A stretch of 64,000 nt of DNA, taken from contig JAQFVV010012509.1 in the NCBI GenBank assembly GCA_028023455.1, positions 3,282,590 through 3,346,589 on the forward strand, in the 5' to 3' direction. The notes beneath the pieces were generated by a model. That model searched no databases, was not told where the DNA came from, and worked only from the letters and a program-made list of their open reading frames with translations. This document shows, one piece after another, positions 46,274 through 57,353 of the stretch; position 1 is the first letter of the stretch; every line of letters starts with the position of its first letter. Both the position numbers and the translations under genes were made by a program. The stretch is from Epiperipatus broadwayi (lineage: Eukaryota; Onychophora; Udeonychophora; Euonychophora; Peripatidae).

Positions 46274-48330
46274 ATGAAGTTGAATAGTAAATTGTTGGAG
46301 GATATTAATAAAAGTGGAAGAGATGGGAGTAAAAAATTTTGGAATTACCTTAAAAGGAAAAATGTAGGGGAGAGAGAAATCGTATTAACAGATGATGAGG
46401 GAATAGAGTGTAGCTCTAGAGAAGAGTTAGAGAGAATCTTAAATAGATATGTAATGGATGTAGAAAAGATGTTAGATGTAAAGGACTTAATGATAGAAAA
46501 CATGAAAGCATATAGTTATGGGAATATTAGGTTCACAAAAAATGAACTGAATGAGGCAGGGAAGAGATTGAAAAGTGGAAAGGCAAGAGGTTTAGATGGA
46601 TGGGTAGCAGAGATGGTAAGAATTTAAGGCATAGAGCAAAAGTAAAGTTATTATCATGTTTTAATAAGATGGCACAGAAGAGAGTTTTTCCGGTTAGTTG
46701 GAGTAATACAAGAGTAAGATTATTATTTAAAGGAAAGGGTAAAGATCATAGAAAGTTAAATAATTATAGACTGATAGCGGTAACATCAGTTTTATATAAA
46801 GTTTTGTCATATATGGTGGCTGGAAGAGTTGTAAATTGGATGGAAGAGAATAATGTAGTGGGAGAAATGCAAGGAGGTTTTAGGTCAGATAGATGTATAA
46901 GAGATAGTTTATTTGTAGTTACACAACTTATGGATATGCGTAGGAATTCAGGTAGATCATTATATATGAGTTTTATAGATAAAGAGGGCATATGATAGAG
47001 TAAATAGAAATAGATTATGGGTAAGTTTAGCAAATTTGGGAATGGATGAAGCTTTAGTAAATATTATTAAGAAATTATATGAAAAATAATTACTATACTT
47101 ATCAATTAGGGATTATAGAATCAGTTAAAGTTAAAAATGGGGTTGGACTAAGGCAAGTATGCCCTATGTCACCTATTTTGTTTTTGTTGTATTTGAATGA
47201 AATGGAGAAAGCAATAGAAAAACTAAAAAGAGGGATAGAGATACCGTTAATAGGTGGCAAGGGAGTATATACTTTGTCAGTTTTTTTTGTGGATATCTTT
47301 TTGTGTGAAGAAAGAAGAGAAGATATGGAAATTATGGTGAGGACATGTGCAAGGGTGGGTAAAGAGATGGGGATTAAATTTAGTGAAGAAAAATCAAATA
47401 TAATGATGGTTAATACTGGGGAAAGAGAAGATATAGAATTTTTTATTGGGGGATATAAAAGTTAAGCGTGGTGGATAGATATAGGTATTTGTGAATCATC
47501 TTATGTAATCAGGAAAATTGCTTGGATGAATGGGAGAAAAAATTGGTAAATGAAGCAAAGAAAAGAAAGGGTTTGATAAAGAAACTAACAGTGTTTTTAT
47601 ATAATAAATATGATGTAGCTAGAATTGTATGGAAGGGAGTTGCAGTAGCAGGGTTAACATATGGTAATGATGCATAATGTGTTAGTAAAAGGGCTTTACA
47701 TTATTTAGAGAAAGTACAAAAGGAAGTAGGAAGACATGCATTAGATGCAGAGGTGTGGACAGCAAAGAAGGAAATTCAAGGAGAAATGGGATGGTCAAGT
47801 TTTTATATGAGAGATGCAAAAAGTAAAATGAAAATATTTGGTAGGTTGCAGTTTATGGATAGTAAAAGAATAGCGAAAATAGTGTTTAAATGGGTTATGA
47901 GTAAAGAGCAGGTAACAAAATGGGTTAGAAAGATAATGCGGTATGCAAAAGACTTGGATAAAGAATTTATATCAGTATACTTGTATAAAAGGTGGGATGA
48001 TTGTGTTAGGAGGATTGTTGAGTGTTATAGTGGTAAGGAATGGGATAAAAGAATAGATGCATTAATAAAGAATAGGAAGTTGGAGAGATGGAGAACTAGT
48101 AAGGTGGGTAAGAAGAGTTTAAATATATATAGAAGTAAACGGAACATTGGATGCGAGTTAATTTATGATAATAGTAATGAAAGTAGTTTAATGCTCGAAC
48201 GGGATCTTTAGCAACAAGAGAATATACATGTAAATGGAAAAATATGGGTGATTGAGTGTGCAAATTGTTTAAGGAAGGTATAGAAAATATTAGGCATCTG
48301 TTGATTGAATGTAAATGATTGAAAGCATAA
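46274..48330 (+). pseudogene. LINE reverse transcriptase and zinc-knuckle region, frameshifted
   Basis: Pieces in several frames: KKFWNYLKRKNVG and KSGKARGLDGWVAEMV (46,274-46,627); VRLLFKGKGKDHRKLNNYRL and MQGGFRSDRCIRDSLFV (46,600-46,990); AYDRVNRN just after a frameshift near 46,990; GVGLRQVCPMSPILFLLYLN (47,140-47,200). The catalytic YADD box is damaged to FFVDIF (about 47,285-47,302). From 47,753 a 152-codon frame and then CKWKN...HLLIEC near 48,230-48,310 form the typical C-terminal part. Dead. Confidence 0.8.
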
Positions 48331-48907
48331 AGGGTACAAATAATGAAGTCATGGGAGAATAAATATGAACAAAGTAATTATACAGAAAGTGAATTATTGA
48401 TTTTTATGCTGGGTTTGGGAAAAGATAAGGGGAATTTAGATATAAAGGCCATAGAGTTGACAAAGATTATGTTGTGGAAATGAGATGAAGCAGATTATGG
48501 GAAAGCTTAGGGTGGAGAATGGAAGGGGAAGGTAAAGTGGCTAACAGGTTTCTTTGGGCATAGTTACTGAGAGATTCCTGTCTCTGTTTAAGGAGAAGTC
48601 ACAGTACCTCACATCACATCACTTCAGAGCCACTCCACCATTAAACCAAATCGTGCAAGGCATGTATGGATTAATAACACTTATATTAAAATTAAATAGA
48701 AATACAAAATTAATAGTTTGACTTCCTAAGTCTAGATAAACAAATGATGAAAAAAATCTTATAAAATTTCAGACACAAAATTTTATTATTTTGCATATAT
48801 TACAATTTATTTGATTTATATTTATTTTAATTGTGAATACAAACATATTAAAAATAAGAAACACTGTACAGTAAGCATATTAATATGTATATATATTCAA
48901 ATAAATA

Positions 48908-49166
48908 AAAATTAAAAGACTGAAGTGGAGTAGGGCTGGATATATTGCTAGAAGAGATGATAATAGATGGACAATTGAAATCTTAAAGTGGATTCCAAAA
49001 GATTGTAAAAGACCCAGAAAAAGACCACATGTTGGATGGATGGATGAAATAAGACAGTGTGCAGGAGTGATGTGGAGAAGAGAAGCTAAAGATCGGAGAA
49101 GATGGATTGAATTTGGAGTGACCTTCATCCTGCAGTGGATTGATAATGGTTGATGATGATGATGAT
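48908..49166 (+). mobile_element. 5'-truncated RTE copy, young
   Basis: Almost identical to 57,734-57,992: from ATTAAAAGACTGAAGTGGAG to the stop in AATGGTTGATGATGATGATG. The reading frame (RLKWSRAGYIARRDDNRWTI, then WMDEIRQCAG, FILQWIDNG) is fully open, so the copy is recent. It shows that the element ends directly at the stop codon with a (TGA)n tail, as RTE elements do. Confidence 0.88.
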
Positions 49167-51094
49167 TCAAAAATAAAACGAATGGAAAAATATATTTCAT
49201 CATATACTTGTAAATTACTGAGCTTTACTGACTATGTCACAATGTTATAGTTTATTTTTTTATTAAGGAAATATTTATTGGAATACAGATTCTACAGATT
49301 ACATTAAATTACAGCTCTATTCATTTACATTTGTTTTAGTCTTTGTTTACATTGATTAAATTCAACTTGAATTTACATCTCTCTTTTATCTTGTGCAGAT
49401 TTATGTTACATCTCGGTCTTTGGTTATACCACGTCAAATCAAGCAGCCATTTTTCATTTGGTAGTAGGCTTTATCTGTTTTCTATTATCTTTGTTTTTTT
49501 CTCTTTTCCTCATTTTAGTTTCAGTTAACACAATGTTATAGTTTTTCTTCATTAGTCTATAATTCACGATCTTTTTTCTTTAAAAAAATAGTAACGCAAT
49601 AATTTGAATATTAAATTTTTAAAAAAGATTAAAATTTAATTGCTAAATCTTAAAAAAAAAAAACATTTCAAAAGTGGAGAAAAAAACATATTAAATTTTA
49701 TTGAAACAGGAAAGGTAATATATATATAATTAACTAAGATAATTATTTATGTACAGTATTTAAAATTTATTAAATATGTAGATTTTTTAAATGTATTTAT
49801 ATCAGAAATTTTGTTTTTTCAAGTTTAAATTTCTTAAATTTATCTTTCCTGTAGTTGATATTAAAAATATTAAATTAAAAGTTACGACATTACTATTACT
49901 CATTTAATATTTACATTTAATAATATATATATATTGTAATGATTAGTTGATGTTATATTTGGAAAAAATAATTTGCTAGGAAAATAAATCTTCAAATTCA
50001 AAAGTCTTCCTTATTTATTCAGATAAAAAGTGATTAAATTGAACAACTAAAAAGAAACTGAATCAAAACTAACAAACTAAATTTGATTGAAATCATTATA
50101 TACCACACATATAATAGACCCAAGTGCACATCTTAGAACGTAAAACATATCAAATATTTCCACACACATACATTTTAAATCCATGCACCTATAAAACAAC
50201 AGTTTAAAAATGTGTTACAAATTTTACTTTAATAATTTTAAGAAACAAATACTGTAGGTTGTAAAAGTATATAACAAGAAATAGTGCGTGTTTTAACTTG
50301 AAAATTCAATTCTATTTTTAACAAATTAGCTTAGTTAGAATATTAAAACTTTACTCCATTTATTTCAATAATTTAAAAGTTATGACAGAAAAACTATTTT
50401 ATCTTATTGATTTTTGATTAATGTTCCTTTTAAACAATATTTTTAGGTGAAAGTAATGAAAATGCTAAAATTATGCAAAAGATTTTTCTATATATATAAA
50501 AGATTTTTATTTATCTAAATTGTTACTTAATTTCTGATAAAAAAAATAATTTTCCTCCATGGTACTGTTTGTTATACATAGCTCACACGACCCTAAGCAA
50601 AGGTTAAATGAGGAACTGGTTTTTTTTTATTATGGATTATTATATATATATGTCAGAAGTCAACTAAGTCATGTAAATATTTTTAATATGTAAAGGATAA
50701 AGAGTTAATCATTGGGTTTTCTTTTACTCTGGCAAAATTATATATTTTATTTCATGTTTAAATACCTATCACCGAATTAATAGAATGAGAATTGTCTACA
50801 ACATGAAGAGAGAAAACATTTCTTGGAACTTTATAGTTATAAGGTAGAATAGTTTATTCATTGTTATATTCTTTATTTTCTATCATATCTACTTAAAATT
50901 AAATCCAATTTGCTTCTGAATTTAATTAATTAAAATTTATCTTGAATAGTTTAAAGTCTCCCACACTTTAAGAAAAATTAATAAGTAGACGAAAGGAAAT
51001 AATAAAATTCGTTCAAGAATTTTGATAAATTTATTACTAATTTTTAAAATATATTTTACCTGATTTTTTTAAAAATCTCTTCACTAAACTATTT
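49167..51094. other. Non-coding DNA
   Basis: A+T-rich, with several TA microsatellites and no supported gene or repeat. Confidence 0.55.
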
Positions 51095-51249
51095 TAAGTA
51101 ATATTTACGGAGGCTGTAACCTCGAGAATATGCGTGTAAAATGCGATAGTAGGGACCTCTACAAGCTTGTGGTTAAACACCTGTAGAGGTCCTACTATCG
51201 CATTTTACACGCATATTCTCGAGGTTACAGCATCGGTAAATATTACTTA
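51095..51249. mobile_element. Near-perfect 155-bp hairpin element (MITE)
   Basis: Arms 51,095-51,163 and 51,182-51,249 are complementary with only three or four mismatches or bulges: TAAGTAATATTTAC at the outside, then CTGTAACCTCGAGAATATGC, GTGTAAAATGCGATAGTAGG and CCTCTACA. The 18-base loop contains AAGCTTGTGGTTAAACACC. Such high arm identity amid decayed surroundings indicates recent insertion or functional constraint. A TTA or TA target duplication may form the outer ends. A transcript would fold like a long miRNA or siRNA precursor. Confidence 0.85.
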
Positions 51250-51735
51250 CGTAATCAATGTGCGTTTAATAAATTTATAAACTGTTTTAATTAAAGCTCG
51301 TAGTTGATAATGCAAAAAAAGTTAATGACTTAAATTGCAAAACGTATTTTCATTTGCAAATTTTTATTTTATAAACTGTCTAAAGCTCACTATTGATATC
51401 TAAAAAAAAACCTAAAAGAGTTATACGTATATATCATCAAGTGTTGAACTTATTAATTGCCGTATTCTATTTTATTATCATTACGAAAATGATTTAAAGT
51501 TGTAAAGAAATAATTCTATGAATAATCATTTTGTCTGCATTAAAGTTCCACCAAATATCTATAAAAACTTTCCAATGCAATAATTTAATAATTCTGTCAT
51601 ATCTAGAGAAAAGGAATTCAAACCCCATAATGCTTATTATCTACTTTAAAACCTCCACGAACAATATATTATCAAATATTACTATGAATATGATAATAAT
51701 TTTGGACTATTTCCATCATATAGGAAAATAAACTT

Positions 51736-51855
51736 AACAAGCATTGGTAGCTGAGAGGTCAGCACAGCTGCCTTGCAAGCAAGCAGTTGCTTGCAGACAG
51801 TTGTCGCGGATTCGCTTCCCTGCCGATGCTTTGCCTTATGGAAAAAAAAAAACTT
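51736..51855 (+). mobile_element. tRNA-derived SINE, copy 3, clearest tRNA fold
   Basis: AGCATTG (51,740-51,746) pairs with CGATGCT (51,834-51,840) as a 7-bp acceptor stem; GCTGAGAGGTCAGC makes a D-arm-like hairpin that overlaps the A box; GCGGATTCGCTTCCCTGC is the T arm and B box. The 101-base body is too long for a tRNA because of a duplicated central TTGCAAGCAAGCAGTTGCTT region. It ends in an 11-base A run and is bounded by AAACTT on both sides, within the left arm of the Penelope element. Confidence 0.85.
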
Positions 51856-52116
51856 TTTCAAATACAAATAACTTGTTAGTAATAATACAAAAATAGGCAA
51901 CATAGGGTAGTTTGAATAATAGTATTCTCCATTCTTCTTCAGATAAACTGGCCTGACCAGAGACAGTATTAGATACTCGAATATTGAATTTAAGGCAATA
52001 CTCTAACTAACTAAGCTATTCTGTCAAAGGCAACAGATAGTAGAAATTTCATATATTTATATATATGAAGGTTCAAATTCTTCTGAGTCCTTCAATTTTT
52101 TTTTCTAAGAGCAAGG

Positions 52117-52394
52117 TTAATTAGATGCTTTCATACTTTGTGCATTGTCACACTGGGTTGACTTATATAATGCCATTGTCATATGAGCAGCTTTCTTGAA
52201 TTTTCTTTTTTGCACCTTTTCCTCTCTATCCATTATTTTTGTATTTTCACAATTAAACAAATGGTCACTAGTACATACATGGTTTTCTACTGTAGACACA
52301 TCTGTTTTACTCTTTTAACTATTAATTTGGGTCCTTTCAATTGCTGTTTAACAAGGTGACATGCCTCACCAATTCACATGGTATTTCATAGATT
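52117..52394 (-). pseudogene. Penelope nuclease C-terminus, inverted copy
   Basis: The minus strand encodes STVENHVCTSDHLFN, homologous to STVADHACTNDHMFN in the plus-strand copy (54,102-54,305), followed by REEKVQKRKFKKAAHMTMA. Further into the arm (52,310-52,394) it matches the GIY-YIG region in broken frames. The copy is cut at 52,394, where the RT of the other copy begins. Confidence 0.8.
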
Positions 52395-53850
52395 CAGAAG
52401 AAAAAGCTTATACATCTTCATGGGCAAGTTAAAAGTCATACTGCAAACAGCAATCTATTAGCTTCATCAGTGAAAAATCTTAGTTCTAAACACTTTACTG
52501 ATACTGAATTATCTATTTTTATAAAAGGTTTGAACTTTGCCATTACAATATCTACTGTACCATTATTGGATAAGTGGCAGCCACTGAGAAAGTTACCCAA
52601 AAATTGCCTCTGGGAGAATGAGCAGAGTTATGCTGGTGAGTTAAAAGGACACTTGAGAGACATCACAAGTAGGAATCAAACATTCATGTGATGAGAGGAA
52701 TACATCTATAATCATTCTTCCTGCTGACAAAGGCAATACTACAGTTGTAATGGATAAAACTGATTATGATAACAAAACACAAGGCATTCTCACAGCAGGC
52801 CAATACAAAAAAAAATAGCAAAAAAATCCATTTCCAAATACAAAGGTAAAATTACAAACATTATTCCAGAAATATCACAGGTATTTCAGTGATTCAGAAA
52901 AAGAATTTTTAACCGCATTTCAGTAAAATTCTTCACCTGTATAGACTACCTAAAATCCATGCAGACAATGTTCCATTAAGGCCTATTGTTAGGTCTAGAA
53001 ATTTATCATGACAACATTTGTTGAGATTTCTTCTCAAAATTCTTAGTCCCTTGGCATGCAGGACACAGTCTTGCATCAGGGATTCTAAGCACTTTAGAGA
53101 ATTAGTCAGGGACATGAAAATAAAAAGAACTGACATTAGCGTTGACATGGAAAATCTAAATACAAATGTACCATGTGATTAGGCATTGTCTATTATAAGG
53201 AAAATATTATATGATAATAATAGTCTACAAACTAGAACTCTACCTATTGTTAGTATAATGGAATTATTAACACTCTACATAACAACATACTTTCAATATA
53301 ACTCAGAATTCTTCAACAAAATGAAGAGATGGATGGCTATGGGATCACCACTGTCACCCTTGTTGAGCAACCTTTACATGAAAGAGCTTGAAATCACAAA
53401 CCATAAATACTACTCCATGTCCAGCTAAAGTGTTGCTTTGCTATGTTTATGATACATTTGGGTTATGGCTGCATGGTGAGGCACAATTACAATCATTCTG
53501 GATGCATATCAACAACATCTTCAATTATATTTGCAATGGAATCAGAAGAATGAAAATTGGCATTCATAAATATCCCTGTGACAAGACTCCATCAGGGAAA
53601 AGTGAAAACAACAGTATATAGGAAACCAACACACACTGCAAGTACTTGGCACATATCCAATTATACCAGAAGCACTAAACATGGAATTATACTATCGCTA
53701 TGGAACAGAACAAAAGAAGTTTGTTTGGAAACCAGTGATTTGGAAAATGAAAAGATTCACATAGAACAAATTCTCATGAAGAATGATTATCCATCAGTAG
53801 TCATCAAGAAAACTTTTAATAGACAATAAAAAGAAACATCAAAGCAAAAA
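52395..53850 (+). pseudogene. Penelope-like reverse transcriptase, frameshifted, active site mutated
   Basis: Reads in several frames through the conserved order of Penelope RTs: LSSKHFTDTELSIFIKGLNF (about 52,475), ILPADKGNTTVVMDKTDY (52,720), LYRLPKIHADNVPLRPIV (52,940), NTNVPCD then ALSIIRKIL (53,165-53,210), MAMGSPLSPLLSNLYMKELE (53,335), the catalytic box CYVYDTFGLWLHG (53,439-53,477) and VYRKPTHTAST (53,615). The expected YVDD has become YVYD, removing a catalytic aspartate, in addition to stops and frameshifts. The N-terminal part is missing where the inverted arm begins. Confidence 0.88.
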
Positions 53851-54014
53851 ATCAATTATTGGTACTGTAGTGTATTTATATATACAGGTATGGGAGCCAG
53901 ATTAAAGAAAAGCTGCAGTCAATATAACAGTACAGCTTTCCAAAGTCATACCATGCTTCGAGGAATTCTTACTTCTACCAAGCCTAAATTGGAAATGTTG
54001 AAGAACAAAAACTG

Positions 54015-54305
54015 CATCTATGAAATACCAATGTGAATGTGGAAGGAGGTATATTGGTGAGAACAATTGTCCTGTTGAAAAGTGATTGAAAAAACAAACT
54101 AATGTTTAAAAGAGAAAAACACCATGTGTCTACAGTAGCAGACCATGCATGTACTAATGATCATATGTTTAATTGGAAAATACAAAAGTATTGGATAGAG
54201 AGAAAAAGGTGCAAAGAAAAAATTCAAGAAGCTACTCATATGATAATGGCAAATAATCCTATAAGTCAAGCCAGCGGAAAATACATAATGTATAGAAGCC
54301 TCTAA
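54015..54305 (+). pseudogene. Penelope GIY-YIG endonuclease domain
   Basis: KYQCECGRRYIGEN (54,023-54,064) is the CECGxxYIGET block that opens the GIY-YIG nuclease of Penelope elements. After a frame change, 54,102-54,305 encodes STVADHACTNDHMFNW and RKRCKEKIQEATHMIM, the C-terminal helix region with the conserved His. In intact elements this domain nicks the target for RT. Here it is out of frame with the RT. Confidence 0.85.
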
Positions 54306-54326
54306 TTAATCTTGCTTTTAGAAGAA

Positions 54327-54672
54327 AGTGTTAAAATAAAATCCTTGTTTTTTACTTCACCTTTGAATGGTAAGTTTTAAATTGTTCTTTATGCAAAAAA
54401 GTGAAGCTTAGTATTATTAGAAAAGAATTATATGGCTGAGCGCTTTCAGAGAACTTAAGTCTCTGTATTCATAGACTATTTTGGGAGTGTCGGCTTACAT
54501 TAACATTTTAAGTGAAGTTTAGCGGTAAAATGTTAATGTAAGCTGACACTCACAAAATAGGCTATGAATATGGAGAATTAAGTTTTCTGAAAGCACTCAG
54601 CCATGTAATTCTTTTCTAATAATACTAAGCTTCACTTTTTTGTGTAAAGCACAATTTAAAAGAAAGTATTAA
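54327..54672. mobile_element. Palindromic insertion inside the Penelope 3' region
   Basis: A 280-bp palindrome (54,379-54,660; arms AAATTGTTCTTTATGCAAAA and the complementary TTTTTGTGTAAAGCACAATTT, centre near 54,512) is absent at the corresponding place of the inverted copy (52,085-52,115, where CTTGCTCTTAGAAA runs straight on to the poly-A/T tract). AGAAAGTGTTAAAAT on the left and AGAAAGTATTAAAAT on the right resemble a long target duplication. The arms contain GAGCGCTTTCAGAG, similar to sequences near Penelope ends, so this may itself derive from such an element. Confidence 0.7.
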
Positions 54673-55072
54673 AATTTTTTTTGAAGGACTAGGGAGGATT
54701 TGAACCAATTCTCATAAATAAATATAAAAAAATTTATACTATTTGTTGCCTTTGACAGAATAGCTCAGTTGATTAGAGCATTACCTTAAATTTGATATTC
54801 AAGAATCTAAAGAAGTGGATTTCCTATGATAATACTGTCACTGGTCAGGTCATAAACAAGTAAAGTGTGGGGAATAATACTCCTTGAAATATTGTGTAAT
54901 TATTAACCTGTGTTGTCTATTTGTATGATATTACTAACAAGTTGTTTGTATTTGAAAAAGTTTAAATAAAATTTAAAATTTTCTATATGTTTCAACATTA
55001 ATAGATAAACGATGAAAATAGTCCAACATATTACCACATAATAATGTACCATCATCACAAACTTTCAGGTAA
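54673..55072 (+). repeat. Penelope terminal repeat with tRNA-like promoter
   Basis: Contains GAATAGCTCAGTTGATTAGAGC (54,759-54,780), an excellent A-box/D-arm, then ACCTTAAATTTGATATTCAA and a degenerate B-box region (54,820-54,830); then the ACTGTCACTGGTCAG block, AATAATACTCCTTGAAATAT and the terminal ATGAAAATAGTCCAAC. The left inverted arm (51,850-52,080) and the 41.3-41.7-kb pair carry the same layout. Confidence 0.75.
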
Positions 55073-55148
55073 ATATTATTATGAATTTTGTTTAATTAAA
55101 AACTTTTTGTTGTTATTTTGATAAATAATTGCATATAATAAAATATAT

Positions 55149-57353
55149 ATGACGACTTTTTATTTAGGTACTTACAACTGCAGATCACTTTCAAGTGAAG
55201 GAAGATTGCAAGAATTAGAAGAAGAACTGTCGTATATTAAATGGGACATTATTGGACTTTGTGAAGTTAGAAGAAAAGGAGAAGAAACAATTGATTTAAA
55301 AAGTGGACATATACTCTATTATAAAGGCACACATATTGGAAATACAAGTGGAGTAGGATTCATTATAAATAAAAAGTGGAAGAACAATATTGTGGAGATT
55401 GATGGTGTATCGGACAGAGTGGCAAGATTAGTTATACAACTTAATAGCAGATACCAAATGCAGATAATTCAGGTTTATGCCCCAACAAGTTCTCCTAGTG
55501 ATGAAGTAGTAGAAGATTTTTATATGGATGTACAAAAGCCTTTTGATCAGAGTAAACAACATTTTAAAATTGTTATGGGAGACTTTAATGCTAGAATTGG
55601 TAGACAAATGAAAGATGAAATTGCTGTAGGTAATTTTGGTTATGGTAATAGAAATGAGAGAGGACATAGACTTGTGGAGTTTGCAGAAAAAGAAAAACTT
55701 TATATTATGAATTCATTTTTTGAGAAAAATATTAAAAGGAAATGGACATGGAAGCATCCAAATGAATGTACAGCAGAATTCGATTATATTTTGACTAACA
55801 AAAAATACATATTTCAAGATTATAATGTTCTTAATAAATTTAACACAGGAAGTGATCATCGATTAGTAAGGTGTAAGTTACGTGTTAATGTAAAACTAGA
55901 GAGACAAAAATTATTAAGAAAAACAATATTTACAGTTGATATTCCTAATCTTCAGAAACATTCTAATGAATTTAAATTAGAACTTACAAATAGGTTTCAA
56001 GTGTTAGGAGATTTTGAACATGATTCAGATTTGAATGAAATTAATATGAAAATAGCTGATACACTTTTAAAAACTGCAACAAACATAGCTGGTAGAAAAA
56101 AGCAGCAATTGACTAATAAAATTTCTACTGAGACTAGAGAATTTATGAAGAAAAGAAGGAATATGAAGATATACAAAAATGATGTATTAAAAAGAATTGA
56201 ATATCTCAAATTTTGTAAAATGGTACGGAAAAGAGTTGAAAATGATATAAGAAAGTATAACTGTGAAATAGCAAGGAAAGCTGTAGAAGAAAATAAAAGT
56301 CTCAAAAATGTTAAACAACATTTTGGTATTGGTAGGAAATTTATATCTGCAATAAGAAAAAAAGATGGAATTATTACTAAAAAGAGAGATGACATCATGA
56401 AATTGGTAGAAGATTTTTATCAAGAATTATATAGTAATAAAGAACAAGTACCTCCTATATCTATTACATCTTCCGAATTGCCCAGAATTTTAAATGAAGA
56501 AGTGAGACATGCAATTAAGTGTATGAAGAAAGGAAAGGCTCCAGGAAATGATGGAATTATAATTGATATATTAAAAGAAGCAGGTGAAGAAATAGAAACA
56601 ATTTTAGCCAAGTTATATACCAAATGTCTAAATGATAAAGATGTACCGGAAGATTGGAAGAATGCAGTAATAATATTAATATTTAAAAAAGGTGATAAAG
56701 AAGATATTAGAAATTACAGACCTATCAGTCTTTTATCAGTTTTATATAAAATTTTTACCAAGATAATTACAACCCTTCTACAGAGAACATTGGATTTCCA
56801 CCAACCAAGAGAACAAGCTGGATTTAAAAGTGGTTTTAGTACAATAGATCATATCCAGGTATTGAGAGAAGTCATAGAAAGGACAAATGAATATGAGTTG
56901 TCATTATGTTTTGGATTTGTAGATTATGAAAAGGCATTCGATTCTATACACATTTCTTCAGTGATTAAAGCATTGGATCATCAAGGTATAGATCCAGGAT
57001 ATTGTCATATTTTAAAGAATATTTATAAAAATGCAACAGCAACAATTAGATTACATAATGATACTGGAAAAATCAACATTGAGAAAGGTGTAAGACAAGG
57101 TGACTCCATATCTCCAAAACTCTTTACAGCAGTGCTGCAAAAAGTATTTTGTGAATTAAAATGGGAAACTAAAGGAGTGAAAGTAAATGGAGAGTATTTA
57201 AGTCATTTAGATTTCGCAGATGATGTAGTTGTTTTTGCAAATAATGCTTCAGAGCTGCAGGAAATGTTGCAGGAATTATCAGATGAAAGTAGGAAAGTAG
57301 GACTAAAGATAAATGTTAAAAAGACTAAAATAATGTTTAATCGATTTGCTTAA
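55149..57353 (+). CDS. RTE endonuclease-reverse transcriptase, 734 codons to first stop
   Basis: Residues about 1-245 are an AP-type endonuclease: TYNCRSLSSEGR, DIIGLCEVR (catalytic Glu), IIQVYAPTSS, IVMGDFNARIG and NTGSDHRLVR (Asp-His pair). A lysine-rich linker follows. Residues about 430-734 are the reverse transcriptase: KKGKAPGNDGII, NYRPISLLSVLYKIFTKI, AGFKSGFSTIDHI, FGFVDYEKAFDSI (first catalytic Asp), GVRQGDSISPKLF and LDFADDVVVFANN (FADD box at 57,213-57,224, intact). All catalytic residues of both domains are in place. I chose the ATG at 55,149 because the endonuclease block begins at once after it. The native protein would continue through the TAA at 57,351. Confidence 0.9.
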   Translation: MTTFYLGTYNCRSLSSEGRLQELEEELSYIKWDIIGLCEVRRKGEETIDLKSGHILYYKGTHIGNTSGVGFIINKKWKNNIVEIDGVSDRVARLVIQLNSRYQMQIIQVYAPTSSPSDEVVEDFYMDVQKPFDQSKQHFKIVMGDFNARIGRQMKDEIAVGNFGYGNRNERGHRLVEFAEKEKLYIMNSFFEKNIKRKWTWKHPNECTAEFDYILTNKKYIFQDYNVLNKFNTGSDHRLVRCKLRVNVKLERQKLLRKTIFTVDIPNLQKHSNEFKLELTNRFQVLGDFEHDSDLNEINMKIADTLLKTATNIAGRKKQQLTNKISTETREFMKKRRNMKIYKNDVLKRIEYLKFCKMVRKRVENDIRKYNCEIARKAVEENKSLKNVKQHFGIGRKFISAIRKKDGIITKKRDDIMKLVEDFYQELYSNKEQVPPISITSSELPRILNEEVRHAIKCMKKGKAPGNDGIIIDILKEAGEEIETILAKLYTKCLNDKDVPEDWKNAVIILIFKKGDKEDIRNYRPISLLSVLYKIFTKIITTLLQRTLDFHQPREQAGFKSGFSTIDHIQVLREVIERTNEYELSLCFGFVDYEKAFDSIHISSVIKALDHQGIDPGYCHILKNIYKNATATIRLHNDTGKINIEKGVRQGDSISPKLFTAVLQKVFCELKWETKGVKVNGEYLSHLDFADDVVVFANNASELQEMLQELSDESRKVGLKINVKKTKIMFNRFA

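Larger units (their letters stand above)
44690..48560 (+). mobile_element. Non-LTR retrotransposon (SGNH-endonuclease-RT LINE), decayed
   Basis: Three domains in order on the plus strand, broken by stops and frameshifts: an SGNH-hydrolase-like segment, an AP-type endonuclease and a reverse transcriptase with a C-terminal zinc-knuckle region. The SGNH/esterase domain before endonuclease is known in CR1/L2-related LINEs, so that group is likely; I cannot assign the clade firmly. Codon use is markedly A/G-rich on the sense strand compared with flanking DNA. The 3' end is put near 48,560, where G-rich sequence ends; no poly(A) or repeat tail is evident. Confidence 0.8.
51680..55072. mobile_element. 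Penelope-like element with inverted partial copy at its 5' side
   Basis: Plus-strand body 52,395-55,072 (RT, GIY-YIG, terminal repeat), preceded by 51,680-52,394, which is the complement of about 54,015-55,072 (end of the nuclease domain plus terminal repeat). The two therefore form terminal inverted repeats of 0.7-1 kb. The left arm carries a later SINE, the right arm a later palindromic insertion, and each arm supplies the other's empty site. Inverted partial copies are known for Penelope elements. The RT is dead. Confidence 0.85.

Noticed and set aside
52440-52470. Minus-strand CACTGATGAAGC in the Penelope element as a hammerhead core
   Set aside because: No GAAA or complementary stem I nearby; the sequence is explained as RT coding sequence on the plus strand.
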